Assembly (NCBI GenBank): GCA_002344205.1
Contig: DDSZ01000002.1
Location: 1 to 64,000, forward strand
Length of the DNA: 64,000 bases
DNA from: Opitutaceae bacterium UBA2377
Lineage (GTDB): Bacteria; Verrucomicrobiota; Verrucomicrobiia; Opitutales; Opitutaceae
Direction of reading: 5' to 3'
Positions 1-7,598 of the stretch are shown here, in pieces. The first letter of the stretch is position 1. The number at the start of each line of letters is the position of its first letter. Position numbers and translations under genes: made by a program. Below the pieces are notes generated by a model. The model had not been told where the DNA came from. It saw only the letters and a program-made list of their open reading frames with translations, and searched no databases.

Positions 1-2763
1 CTGGCCGAGGCGCTGTCGCTCGCTCATGACCAAGGTGGAAACGACACTATCATGACCGGGTCCGGCAACGATCTGATTTTCGGCGGCTTCGGTCAGGACG
101 ACATCCGTGCGGGCGATGGCAACAACGTGGTGTTCGGCGACAACGGCACCGCGGTTTACAGCGCTGGCCTCGCCATTCTCTTCCAGTCCCTGTCCCCGGA
201 GAATTCGGACGACGACTCCATCGTCACCGGCTCCGGCGACGACACCGTCATTGCCGGTCACGGAGCGGACACGATTGATGCCGGGAACGGCAACAACATC
301 GTTCTGGGCGACGAAGGCGTGATCATCCTTGTTGGCGGCGTGCCGGTCGAAATCGCTTCCGAGCACTTTGACGAAGGCTTGGTGGATATCATCACAACGG
401 GCTCCGGCCACGACCTTATCATTGGCGGCCACGGGGCGGATGTGATCAACGCGGGCGACGGCAACAATGTCGTGATCGGCGACAACGGTGTGATGTTCCT
501 TTCCGGCGGCGTGATCAGCCGTTTGGAGGCACTGGCCCCCGCTATCGGTGGTGTGGACACGATCACGACCGGCTCCGGTCACGACATCATCATGGGTGGC
601 GCGGCTGGCGACGTCATTGACGCGGGCGACGGCAACAACGTCGTGGCAGGCGACCACGCCACCATCACCTTCCAAGGCGGCGCATTTGCCACGCTCACTC
701 CGACCACCCCGGAAATCGGGGGCGACGATACCATCCGCACCGGGTCGGGCCACGATCGCATCGTCGGTGGCACGGGTGCCGACTGGATCGACGCCGGGGA
801 CGGTCACAACGTGGTCGTAGGCGACCACGCCATCATCCTCCAGCCTGGTGGCCAACTCACCACGGTCGAGTCCGTGGCCCCGGTCGAAGGCGCCGCTGAC
901 CTCATCTTTACGGGCGCGGGCAACGATTTGATTATCGGTGGCACCGGCGGCGACACCATTCATGCCGGTGCGGGCAACGACCTCGTGCTTGGTGACCATG
1001 CGCTGGTCACCGGCACGATCCTGTTGGAGCTGCTGCCGCTGGCCATGCATGTCCATCCCTTTACCTTCATCTCCATCTTCACGCAGAACTTCGACGCCAA
1101 CGGCCGGCCGATCGGCGGCGACGATGTGATCTTTGCCGGCGCGGGCGACGACATCGTCTTCGGCCAGCAGGGTAATGACATCATCTTCGGCGAAGCCGGC
1201 GACGACGATCTGGTCGGCGGTCACAACGTGACGGGCGGGCAGGACGGCAACGACATTATCTACGGCGGTGCCGGCTTCGACGTGATCACCGGCGACAACG
1301 CCTCGGTCCTCCGCACTGGCGACAACATCAGTCCGCGGCTTCGTGTCCTGGCGGGCACGGCGATGTTTGATAGCCGTGGAAACTTCCTCACGCTGCCCGA
1401 TCCCCAGGCATGGCCCTTTGACGTGCAGGAGCGGGCGATCCTCATCCTTGATCATGCTTTCGACACGGATACGTCCCTCCATGGAGTTGATCATCTCGTG
1501 GGTGGGGCGGGTGACGACATGCTCTTTGGCCAGCTCGGTGACGACTTTATCCACGGCGATGCCACGCTGCCGGTGGATATCGCTCCCGACGGCACCATTG
1601 ACCGTGCCGCGGTGCGGGCTGCCGCGGAGGCTCTCTTCGCCACCAACTTCTGGGTTGGCGCGGACTCAGATGGCGACGACTACATCGAGGGTGGTGGTGG
1701 TGATGACCTTATTTTTGGCGGTTTGGGCCAGGATGATATCGTGGGCGGCAGCTCTTCCCTCTTCGGCCTAACCGACCGCACTCAACGTCCTGATGGGGCC
1801 GATACAATCTATGGCGGCAACGGCACGGCCGCAGCCATTGATGATGTGGGCGACCTCTCGCCCAACGGGCGGTCGCGCGATGCCGATGTGATCCTTGGCG
1901 ACAACGGCAACATCATCCGTCTCGTGGGCATCAATGGGGTCAACTCCGGTGCTTTCCTGAGCTTCGGCTATGCGGTCGAAGGGACCGCCAGCATCATCGT
2001 GCGCGGTTTCGACCTGCTTGACTACACGGTGCCGGAGTCCGCCGATGATATTGGCGGCAACGATACGATCTACGGTGAAGCGGGGGATGACACCATCCAC
2101 GGCATGGTCGGCGACGACTTCCTTTATGGTAACGGCCAGGACGACAATCTCTACGGCGGCAATGGTGACGACTTTATCGAGGGTGGCATGGGGGATGATG
2201 CGATTTCCCATAATGATGAACTCAAGGGCCAGATCAGCCAAGGCACCTTGGGTGCTGCTGAACCAGGTGCGGAGCCGCTCTTGAATGGCGACGAAGAAAC
2301 GGTAACCGGTCCGGATCAAACGCAAGGTGTGCCTTCAAGCCCGGCAACCAACCTGCCGCCCGGGTTTATTTCCACCCCGGGCTTCACCCGGCCGGAGATC
2401 CTGTCCTTTGGGCAACTCTTGCTTGGGTTTAGTAACGGTCGCTCTTGGCTCGCGACCGATACTGACTCGGTTTACGCCCACGGCGGCAGCGAGTGGCGTA
2501 TTTTCGATGCCGGCATTTATGCCTCGTCCCTCTTTGGTGCTCCTTCGAGCCTCCAAGGTCCACCCGTGCCGGTGCAGCAATTTGATGAACTTCTGGAGGA
2601 AGGAAGAATGACCTTCGAGGGGGTTGAAGGTCAGTTGCAGTCGCCGGTTTCGGAAATGCCTGAGTCAGTGGCTCCACCCGAGGATCCGGCCCAACTGACC
2701 TCTGAAGAACCGTCTGAGGAAAATCCAGTGGTCGAGGAAGAGCTGCCGCCGCCCGGGGCATAA
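1..2763 (+). CDS. RTX-type Asp/Gly-repeat (hemolysin-type calcium-binding) protein, 5' partial
   Basis: The reading frame is open from base 1, so the true start lies outside the window; the first in-frame ATG at 52 sits inside a repeat and is not the start. Some 920 residues are visible. They are dominated by GG-x-G-x-D nonapeptide-like repeats (GSGNDLIFGG, GEAGDDTIHG) that in the RTX family fold into calcium-loaded parallel beta-rolls, usually after secretion. The first 300 or so residues form longer regular units of exactly 57 residues. The last 200 residues lose the repeats and become rich in Pro and Glu. No enzymatic domain is visible here. An adhesin, surface-layer or secreted structural role is possible, but function is unassigned. 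A tRNA gene follows after 61 bp. Confidence 0.85.
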   Translation: MAEALSLAHDQGGNDTIMTGSGNDLIFGGFGQDDIRAGDGNNVVFGDNGTAVYSAGLAILFQSLSPENSDDDSIVTGSGDDTVIAGHGADTIDAGNGNNIVLGDEGVIILVGGVPVEIASEHFDEGLVDIITTGSGHDLIIGGHGADVINAGDGNNVVIGDNGVMFLSGGVISRLEALAPAIGGVDTITTGSGHDIIMGGAAGDVIDAGDGNNVVAGDHATITFQGGAFATLTPTTPEIGGDDTIRTGSGHDRIVGGTGADWIDAGDGHNVVVGDHAIILQPGGQLTTVESVAPVEGAADLIFTGAGNDLIIGGTGGDTIHAGAGNDLVLGDHALVTGTILLELLPLAMHVHPFTFISIFTQNFDANGRPIGGDDVIFAGAGDDIVFGQQGNDIIFGEAGDDDLVGGHNVTGGQDGNDIIYGGAGFDVITGDNASVLRTGDNISPRLRVLAGTAMFDSRGNFLTLPDPQAWPFDVQERAILILDHAFDTDTSLHGVDHLVGGAGDDMLFGQLGDDFIHGDATLPVDIAPDGTIDRAAVRAAAEALFATNFWVGADSDGDDYIEGGGGDDLIFGGLGQDDIVGGSSSLFGLTDRTQRPDGADTIYGGNGTAAAIDDVGDLSPNGRSRDADVILGDNGNIIRLVGINGVNSGAFLSFGYAVEGTASIIVRGFDLLDYTVPESADDIGGNDTIYGEAGDDTIHGMVGDDFLYGNGQDDNLYGGNGDDFIEGGMGDDAISHNDELKGQISQGTLGAAEPGAEPLLNGDEETVTGPDQTQGVPSSPATNLPPGFISTPGFTRPEILSFGQLLLGFSNGRSWLATDTDSVYAHGGSEWRIFDAGIYASSLFGAPSSLQGPPVPVQQFDELLEEGRMTFEGVEGQLQSPVSEMPESVAPPEDPAQLTSEEPSEENPVVEEELPPPGA
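55..980 (+). repeat. Six in-phase 57-codon tandem repeats in the RTX gene
   Basis: The motif TGSG (TGAG in the last copy) recurs at residues 2, 59, 116, 173, 230 and 287 counted from the ATG at 52, a constant period of 57 residues or 171 bp. Each unit has the pattern TGSGxD, GGxGxD, IDAGDGNNVV, GD and then a hydrophobic linker of about 25 residues. DNA identity between copies is moderate, so the repeat has diverged. Confidence 0.85.
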
Positions 2764-2824
2764 ACGCAGTTCGTCCGACTTGCAGAGGTTCTTCAACTGC
2801 TGCAACCTCCGCGCTCATCCTTGG

Positions 2825-2900
2825 GTCCCCGTAGCTCAACTGGATAGAGCAGCGGTTTCCTAAACCGCGTATCCCCGTTCAAGTCGGGGCGGGGGCACCA
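2825..2900 (+). tRNA. tRNA-Arg (anticodon CCT)
   Basis: A complete cloverleaf can be drawn. The acceptor stem GTCCCCG pairs with CGGGGGC (one G-T pair), followed by discriminator A and an encoded CCA at 2898-2900. There is a D-arm with AGCTC...GAGCA. The anticodon stem GCGGT/ACCGC holds loop TTCCTAA, so the anticodon is CCT. The T-arm is CCCCG-TTCAAGT-CGGGG. It reads AGG codons. Its 3' end coincides with the left copy of a putative attachment repeat. Confidence 0.95.
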
Positions 2901-2902
2901 GC
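2890..2902 (+). repeat. Left copy of a 13-nt direct repeat (putative attL in tRNA-Arg 3' end)
   Basis: CGGGGGCACCAGC covers the 3' acceptor strand, discriminator and CCA of tRNA-Arg plus two following bases. The same 13 bases occur at 25654-25666, just beyond the last gene of the glycan locus. tRNA 3' ends are the classic attachment sites of tyrosine integrases. No integrase is visible, so the role is inferred from position and identity only. Confidence 0.45.
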
Positions 2903-3066
2903 ACTTCGGGCTTAATGTGAACAAAATTCTCAGATTAGGGAGATTCTCCAACACGCTATCTGCAGATGATTTACGGGGCGTCTCTTCCTAAACTAGTCGC
3001 GAGCAGTTCACATTTGTCGCCTGGCGGGGTGGGTATTTCACGGGATCAAACTTCCTAATCTACCTC

Positions 3067-4434
3067 TCACATAGGCGGGGCTTGGTATTCATAAGCTCCC
3101 ACATCGTTGGCTTTGTCGGCCGACCGGTGTTGCCCCGCGCGATCTTCATCCACGTTTCGGCCTGCAAGGTTCGTGCCGGCATTAATCGCGGGCGAACCGG
3201 CGGTGAGTCTGAAATCAAACCGGGCGGGATCGGCGAAGCGCAATTCGGTGACGTCGGACCGCCAGATATTGTGGATGGCCAGCAGTCGGGCACCGTCCTC
3301 CGCCCGCGCGGCCCGGCCTTCGCCGCCATCAGGATCGAGGTGAGGTCCGACAACGATGTTATTGATGAATTCGTTGGGCCCGGCGCTGTTCGCTGTGAGG
3401 AACCCGTAGTGGGCGGGATTGATGATCGTATTGTGATATATGCGGATGTAGCCGCCGGGAATGGCGCCGGGCCGATCGTCACAGTAGATACCATTGGTCC
3501 CCGGGTTCACGATGACATTGTTGTAAACTAGGTTGTTGCCCCGGCCCAGCATGACGATCCCATTGGTGGAAGCATTGACGATGAGGTTCCCGTGGCACGT
3601 GCCCGAGGTGCCTTCCCCGATCTGGATGCCGCTGCGCTGGTGCAGGACGTTGCGCAGTCCGGTGTCGCGCACGACATTCCGGTAAATGTGGCAGTCCTCA
3701 AGCGCACATCCGACCTGGATGCCATCGAAACCGGTGCGTTCCACGATATTGTCGTGGACATAGACCCCGACAAGATCGGCGGGAAACAGGCCGGATACGC
3801 CCGCGATAACCACTGGGACACCTGAAGCCCAAAAGGAATTGCCGACGTAGAAGGCCTCGCCGCCGACGTCATGCACATGATTGTGGTGCAGGTGGGTGCT
3901 GTATTGGGTGAAGGTGCCGCGCACAGCACGGCCGTTGCTTTGCGGATCAGTCTTGGCCATGATGCCGGCAAACCCCGCCCCGTAAATTTCCAGATGGCAC
4001 ACCTCATAATCGGTGCTGAAGTTGTCGATTTGCACGCCTTGCCCGCGCGCTCGGAAGACCTCGATCCCATAAACCAGTCCGGGATCCCCATCACCGGTCA
4101 GTTTGAAGTGGCTGCAATTGTCCACGAGGATGGCGGCGGCCACGTTTTCGGAGCCAATCCGAACCTTGCCTCCCTGATTGGTGATGATGATGGGACGTTG
4201 CCGCGTGCCATGCAGGTTACGCAACACCAGATGAGGGCGTTCGCCGGGCTCGAGGCCGATGACCTCGCCGGGCTGCACCGGATCCATCGCACCGTCGAGC
4301 AGCAGCCGGTCAGCAGTCAGGGTGCGGGTGAACTGATAGCGTGGGGCGCTGCACAAGGTCGCTGCCGATACCACCAAACCGGCGGCGACCGAGGCGGTCC
4401 GGCCCCAGCCCGGGAAATGCAGGGAAACATTCAT
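3067..4434 (-). CDS. Secreted right-handed parallel beta-helix protein
   Basis: 455 residues. The ATG at 4434 is preferred over an in-frame TTG twelve bases upstream. The N-terminus has a signal-peptide-like hydrophobic stretch ending near SAATLCSA. The rest carries repeated beta-helix strands with Asn ladders (HHNHVHDVGG, VYVHDNIVERTG, IYRNVVRDTG, IYHNTIINP) typical of pectate-lyase-fold or PbH1 proteins, and the C-terminus ends in NDVGAYEY, a common closing motif of such proteins. It could be a polysaccharide lyase, an epimerase or a binding protein; no specific PL family is recognisable. It is divergent from the TonB-dependent receptor across a region holding two copies of the putative LacI operator, so it is probably induced with the rest of the locus. 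Confidence 0.75.
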   Translation of the reverse strand: MNVSLHFPGWGRTASVAAGLVVSAATLCSAPRYQFTRTLTADRLLLDGAMDPVQPGEVIGLEPGERPHLVLRNLHGTRQRPIIITNQGGKVRIGSENVAAAILVDNCSHFKLTGDGDPGLVYGIEVFRARGQGVQIDNFSTDYEVCHLEIYGAGFAGIMAKTDPQSNGRAVRGTFTQYSTHLHHNHVHDVGGEAFYVGNSFWASGVPVVIAGVSGLFPADLVGVYVHDNIVERTGFDGIQVGCALEDCHIYRNVVRDTGLRNVLHQRSGIQIGEGTSGTCHGNLIVNASTNGIVMLGRGNNLVYNNVIVNPGTNGIYCDDRPGAIPGGYIRIYHNTIINPAHYGFLTANSAGPNEFINNIVVGPHLDPDGGEGRAARAEDGARLLAIHNIWRSDVTELRFADPARFDFRLTAGSPAINAGTNLAGRNVDEDRAGQHRSADKANDVGAYEYQAPPM

Positions 4435-4489
4435 GCGACGAAGCAAAACAGCAGAACCGCCTGCACATACCGGACAAAGCCTGCTGCGT

Positions 4490-4525
4490 TGGACAAGTTG
4501 AGCGACGCGCCGGTCAACGTGTCCA
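4490..4525. promoter_or_regulatory. Double putative LacI operator in divergent promoter
   Basis: TGGACAAGTTGA at 4490-4501 and its inverted form TCAACGTGTCCA at 4514-4525 (one mismatch) face each other across 12 bp. The same element occurs at 14462, 16949, 18637 and 23960, always at promoters of this locus. Here it lies 55 bp before the beta-helix start and 66 bp before the receptor start. A perfect palindrome CAATCGATTG follows at 4530-4539. Confidence 0.7.
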
Positions 4526-4591
4526 CGATCAATCGATTGGCGGGAAGGGACGGACCGGCGGCAAGGTGCGGACGTTCACCCCACCCCTACC

Positions 4592-6805
4592 ATGAATAAA
4601 CTACTCGTTTGCAGCGCCGTCATGTCCGGCGCGTTCCTGCTCAGTTCGGCTACAGCACAATTGCGGACGGCGGCGGCCGATGACGACAATGCTCCGGTCG
4701 AACTGCCGATCTTCACGATCAACACCGAAGCCGATCGTGGCTACTATGCCACCAACTCAATCTCCGGCACGATGGTCAACACCCCGCTGATGGACTTGCC
4801 GCTCAGCATGCAAGTCTTCACCGAAGAGTTTATCCTCGATATCAACGCTTTCGACATCTCGGATGTCTTTGTATACTCCAGCAACGTCAACCACGGCAAC
4901 GCGCCGGCCACATTCGAAGGAGAGACCAACCAACCCTTCATGCGCGGCCTGCAAGGCGGCTTGGTGCAGCGCAACGGACTGCGCCGTCTGCGGGTGGCGG
5001 CGGCGGCCAACATCGAGCGAGTGGAAGTGTTGAAAGGGCCGTCGTCCTTGCTTTACGGACAGATCGAGCCCGGTGGCGTCGTCAACTACATCACGAAGCG
5101 GCCGACGCCCAACCAGCGTTTCTCGCTCCGCCAGCAGTTCGGCAGTTTTGAGACCTACCGCACTGTTTTCGACGCCAATGTTCCGCTCTTCGACAAGCGC
5201 TTGGGCTTCCGACTCGTTGGCATGATGAGTGATGCCGGCAACTACATCGACCGCATGCACACCAACGCTTATCAGTTCAATCCGGTGCTGACGTGGTGGA
5301 TCCGGCCGAAGACCCAGCTCACGATCGAATATGACTACACCTCCCGCAAGGTTCGCGGGCAGCGCATCGGCCTTCCTCAGGATGGCACGGCGTTGCGCAA
5401 CTACACGACTTACCCATGGGCCAGCAACATTACACGCGGATTCAATCTCGCCGACCCCAACGGATACTATAATCAAGCTATCGAGTTGTTCGGTGCCGAT
5501 TTCCAAACGGAGCTATTTTCCGGCCTCACGCTGCGCACCAACTACACCTACTCGGTGCGCGACGGTGCGCACAACCGGGTCGGCGCAACCGGCATCACCG
5601 GTGCCAACGCCAACCTGCTTGGCCGCCCTGGCAACCGGCAGACCGTGCGCCAGCCCGAGAGCTGGTTTCAAGCCAACCTGCACCATTCGACCCGTGTCAT
5701 GGGTATCGGCGTAAAGACCTTGATTGGCTATGAAAACAAGTGGGACGAATTCCAGAACTTGCTGACGGCGACCTCGCCCGCGGGCCTGCTCCCGCAATGG
5801 GACCTGAACAATCCGGCCACCTGGACGTTCACGATGCCGACCTTCCCGACGAACTATGCCATCTCGGTGAACACCGGCCGCCGGGTCCGCGCGGAGAGCA
5901 AGGCGTTCTTCGTTACCAATCAGCTCTCATTTTTCAACGACCGGGTGCTCACCTTGGCAGGCGTGCGCCGCGACGATGTCTTGGTTTCGGCTTGGAACGT
6001 AAACACGCCCAACGTGCCCGCCGCCGTGGATGATTATCCCGTGGCTAACACTCCCCAGGCGGGCATCGTCTTCAAGCCGCATCCCGGAGTGGCAATCTAC
6101 GCGGCTTATTCGGAATCCTTCATCCCGCAGTTCGCAGGGCAGAAGCAACGACCGGACGGCAGTTGGTTCACGCCGCAACCGTTCACGGGCGAAGGGCTGG
6201 ACGTGGGCGTGAAGTTTGAACTCTTCAACAGCAAGGTGGCCGGCACCATCACACGCTTCCGCGTCGAGAACACGAACCAGATGCAGCAGTTGCCCAACCA
6301 AATCGACCCCGCGACCGGCGATGTCTTCACTCCATGGGTGCAGGACGGCGCTGTGGATCACAGCTCTGGTTGGGAGGTGGACCTGCGCCTTATGCCGCTC
6401 GAAAACACACAGGTGGTGTTTGCCTATGGCCACATGAACGCCTACAAGAAGAAGGATGTGGTTACGCCCATCCGGGAAGGTCTGCGTTTGGGTAATGCCC
6501 CCGAGAACACCTACTCGGTGTTCGTAAAACAGAACCTCGGGAAAATGGGTGTGTTTGAAAACATCTCCCTGACTGGCGGCGTGCGTTATGTGGACGAGAT
6601 CGTCGCTGGGGTTGTTCCCGGGGCTTGGCGGATGGACGACTACACTATCGTGACTCTGGGAGCGAACGCCCGTTTCAAGATGGGCAAAGCCAGCTATAAT
6701 ATCGGAATCAACGTCCAAAACGCCTTCGACAAACTCTATCGTCAGGATGTGCACTCATTCGGCCCCCCGCGCAGCATCAACCTGAACTTGGGGGTCGCTT
6801 TCTGA
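4592..6805 (+). CDS. TonB-dependent outer-membrane receptor
   Basis: 737 residues, a normal length for the family. A signal peptide (residues 1-22, cut near SATAQ) is followed by a short linker, a plug domain at about residues 55-170 containing VEVLKGPSSLLYG (144-156) and GGVVNYITKR, and a 22-strand-type barrel ending in the aromatic residue Phe. The plug resembles the siderophore-receptor (FhuA/FepA-like) subgroup, but in this bacterial group such receptors also serve oligosaccharides. Its neighbours (glycosidases, esterases, LacI) suggest import of a glycoside or oligosaccharide across the outer membrane. Twin LacI-type operators lie upstream. No strong Shine-Dalgarno is visible before the ATG. 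Substrate is inference. Confidence 0.88.
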   Translation: MNKLLVCSAVMSGAFLLSSATAQLRTAAADDDNAPVELPIFTINTEADRGYYATNSISGTMVNTPLMDLPLSMQVFTEEFILDINAFDISDVFVYSSNVNHGNAPATFEGETNQPFMRGLQGGLVQRNGLRRLRVAAAANIERVEVLKGPSSLLYGQIEPGGVVNYITKRPTPNQRFSLRQQFGSFETYRTVFDANVPLFDKRLGFRLVGMMSDAGNYIDRMHTNAYQFNPVLTWWIRPKTQLTIEYDYTSRKVRGQRIGLPQDGTALRNYTTYPWASNITRGFNLADPNGYYNQAIELFGADFQTELFSGLTLRTNYTYSVRDGAHNRVGATGITGANANLLGRPGNRQTVRQPESWFQANLHHSTRVMGIGVKTLIGYENKWDEFQNLLTATSPAGLLPQWDLNNPATWTFTMPTFPTNYAISVNTGRRVRAESKAFFVTNQLSFFNDRVLTLAGVRRDDVLVSAWNVNTPNVPAAVDDYPVANTPQAGIVFKPHPGVAIYAAYSESFIPQFAGQKQRPDGSWFTPQPFTGEGLDVGVKFELFNSKVAGTITRFRVENTNQMQQLPNQIDPATGDVFTPWVQDGAVDHSSGWEVDLRLMPLENTQVVFAYGHMNAYKKKDVVTPIREGLRLGNAPENTYSVFVKQNLGKMGVFENISLTGGVRYVDEIVAGVVPGAWRMDDYTIVTLGANARFKMGKASYNIGINVQNAFDKLYRQDVHSFGPPRSINLNLGVAF

Positions 6806-6859
6806 ATTGATTTTTCAGAAAGCGCGTTCACTCCGCCGCCGGGGATCAAAGCCCCGGCG
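6799..6859 (+). other. Two stem-loops between receptor and SGNH hydrolase genes
   Basis: TTTCTGAA (6799-6806) pairs with TTCAGAAA (6814-6821) around the receptor stop codon. A second, GC-rich hairpin CGCCGGGG (6837-6844) / CCCCGGCG (6852-6859) follows. Neither has a T-tract, so these are more likely mRNA-stability or processing elements, or a weak attenuator, than intrinsic terminators. Confidence 0.4.
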
Positions 6860-6944
6860 AGCGGATGAAAGCACGTTCTGTTGCAAGCCGTCGATGCCAC
6901 ACGACCATGAAGTCTTCCACTTACGCCAATCCGGAGATGTGGGC

Positions 6945-7589
6945 ATGAGTCCCGACACTGTCCCGCGACCACCGGATCGGAGTCTCATGCGTCCTTGGAA
7001 ATGGGAGGGCGAAGTGGCCGGTCTCGTGCAGCGCGCGCCGTCCGCCCCAATTCCCTTGGTCTGCATCGGCAGCTCATCGTTCACCCTGTGGCGGACCTTG
7101 GATGCCGACTTGGGCGCCGTCGGCGCGCTCAACCATGGCTTTGGCGGCTGCGAAATATCGGACTGCATGCATTTTTGCCCACAACTGGTCCTGCCCTTCC
7201 GGCCGCGACGCGTTCTTTTCTGCGCCGGTGACAACGATTTGGGCAATGGCAAACCGGCCGCGCAGGTGACGGAGGATTACTGCACGTTCTGCCAGATGAT
7301 CTGGCGCGAATTGCCGCAGGCACGGGTCCTGTTTGTCTCGATCAAACCGAGTCCCGCCCGCTGGTCATTGCTGCCGTTGCAGACGCAGGTTAACGAACAT
7401 ATCCGTGCTTGGGAGAAAACGGAACCGCGCACCGGTTTCATCGATATCCGCCCGGTGATGCTGGATTCTGCCGGCCGACCAAGACCGGAGCTCTACGCGG
7501 AGGACGGCTTGCACCTCAGTCCCGCCGGCTATGCGGCTTGGGCGGAGGTGCTGCGTCCGCGGTTGCAGATCGAGCTGGCGGCGGGTTGA
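6945..7589 (+). CDS. SGNH/GDSL-family hydrolase
   Basis: 214 residues from the ATG at 6945, chosen because GGAG lies about 10 bp upstream and the longer frame has no family similarity. The SGNH blocks are in order: IGSSSF (41-46, nucleophile Ser), GFGG (65-68), GDND (95-98, oxyanion Asn), DGLH (187-190, Asp-His). This is an esterase or acetylesterase-type fold without a signal peptide, so probably cytoplasmic. It lies 139 bp downstream of the receptor and is likely co-transcribed with it. A role in removing acyl groups from an imported glycoside is inferred from context. Confidence 0.8.
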   Translation: MSPDTVPRPPDRSLMRPWKWEGEVAGLVQRAPSAPIPLVCIGSSSFTLWRTLDADLGAVGALNHGFGGCEISDCMHFCPQLVLPFRPRRVLFCAGDNDLGNGKPAAQVTEDYCTFCQMIWRELPQARVLFVSIKPSPARWSLLPLQTQVNEHIRAWEKTEPRTGFIDIRPVMLDSAGRPRPELYAEDGLHLSPAGYAAWAEVLRPRLQIELAAG

Positions 7590-7598
7590 ACCGGCCGT

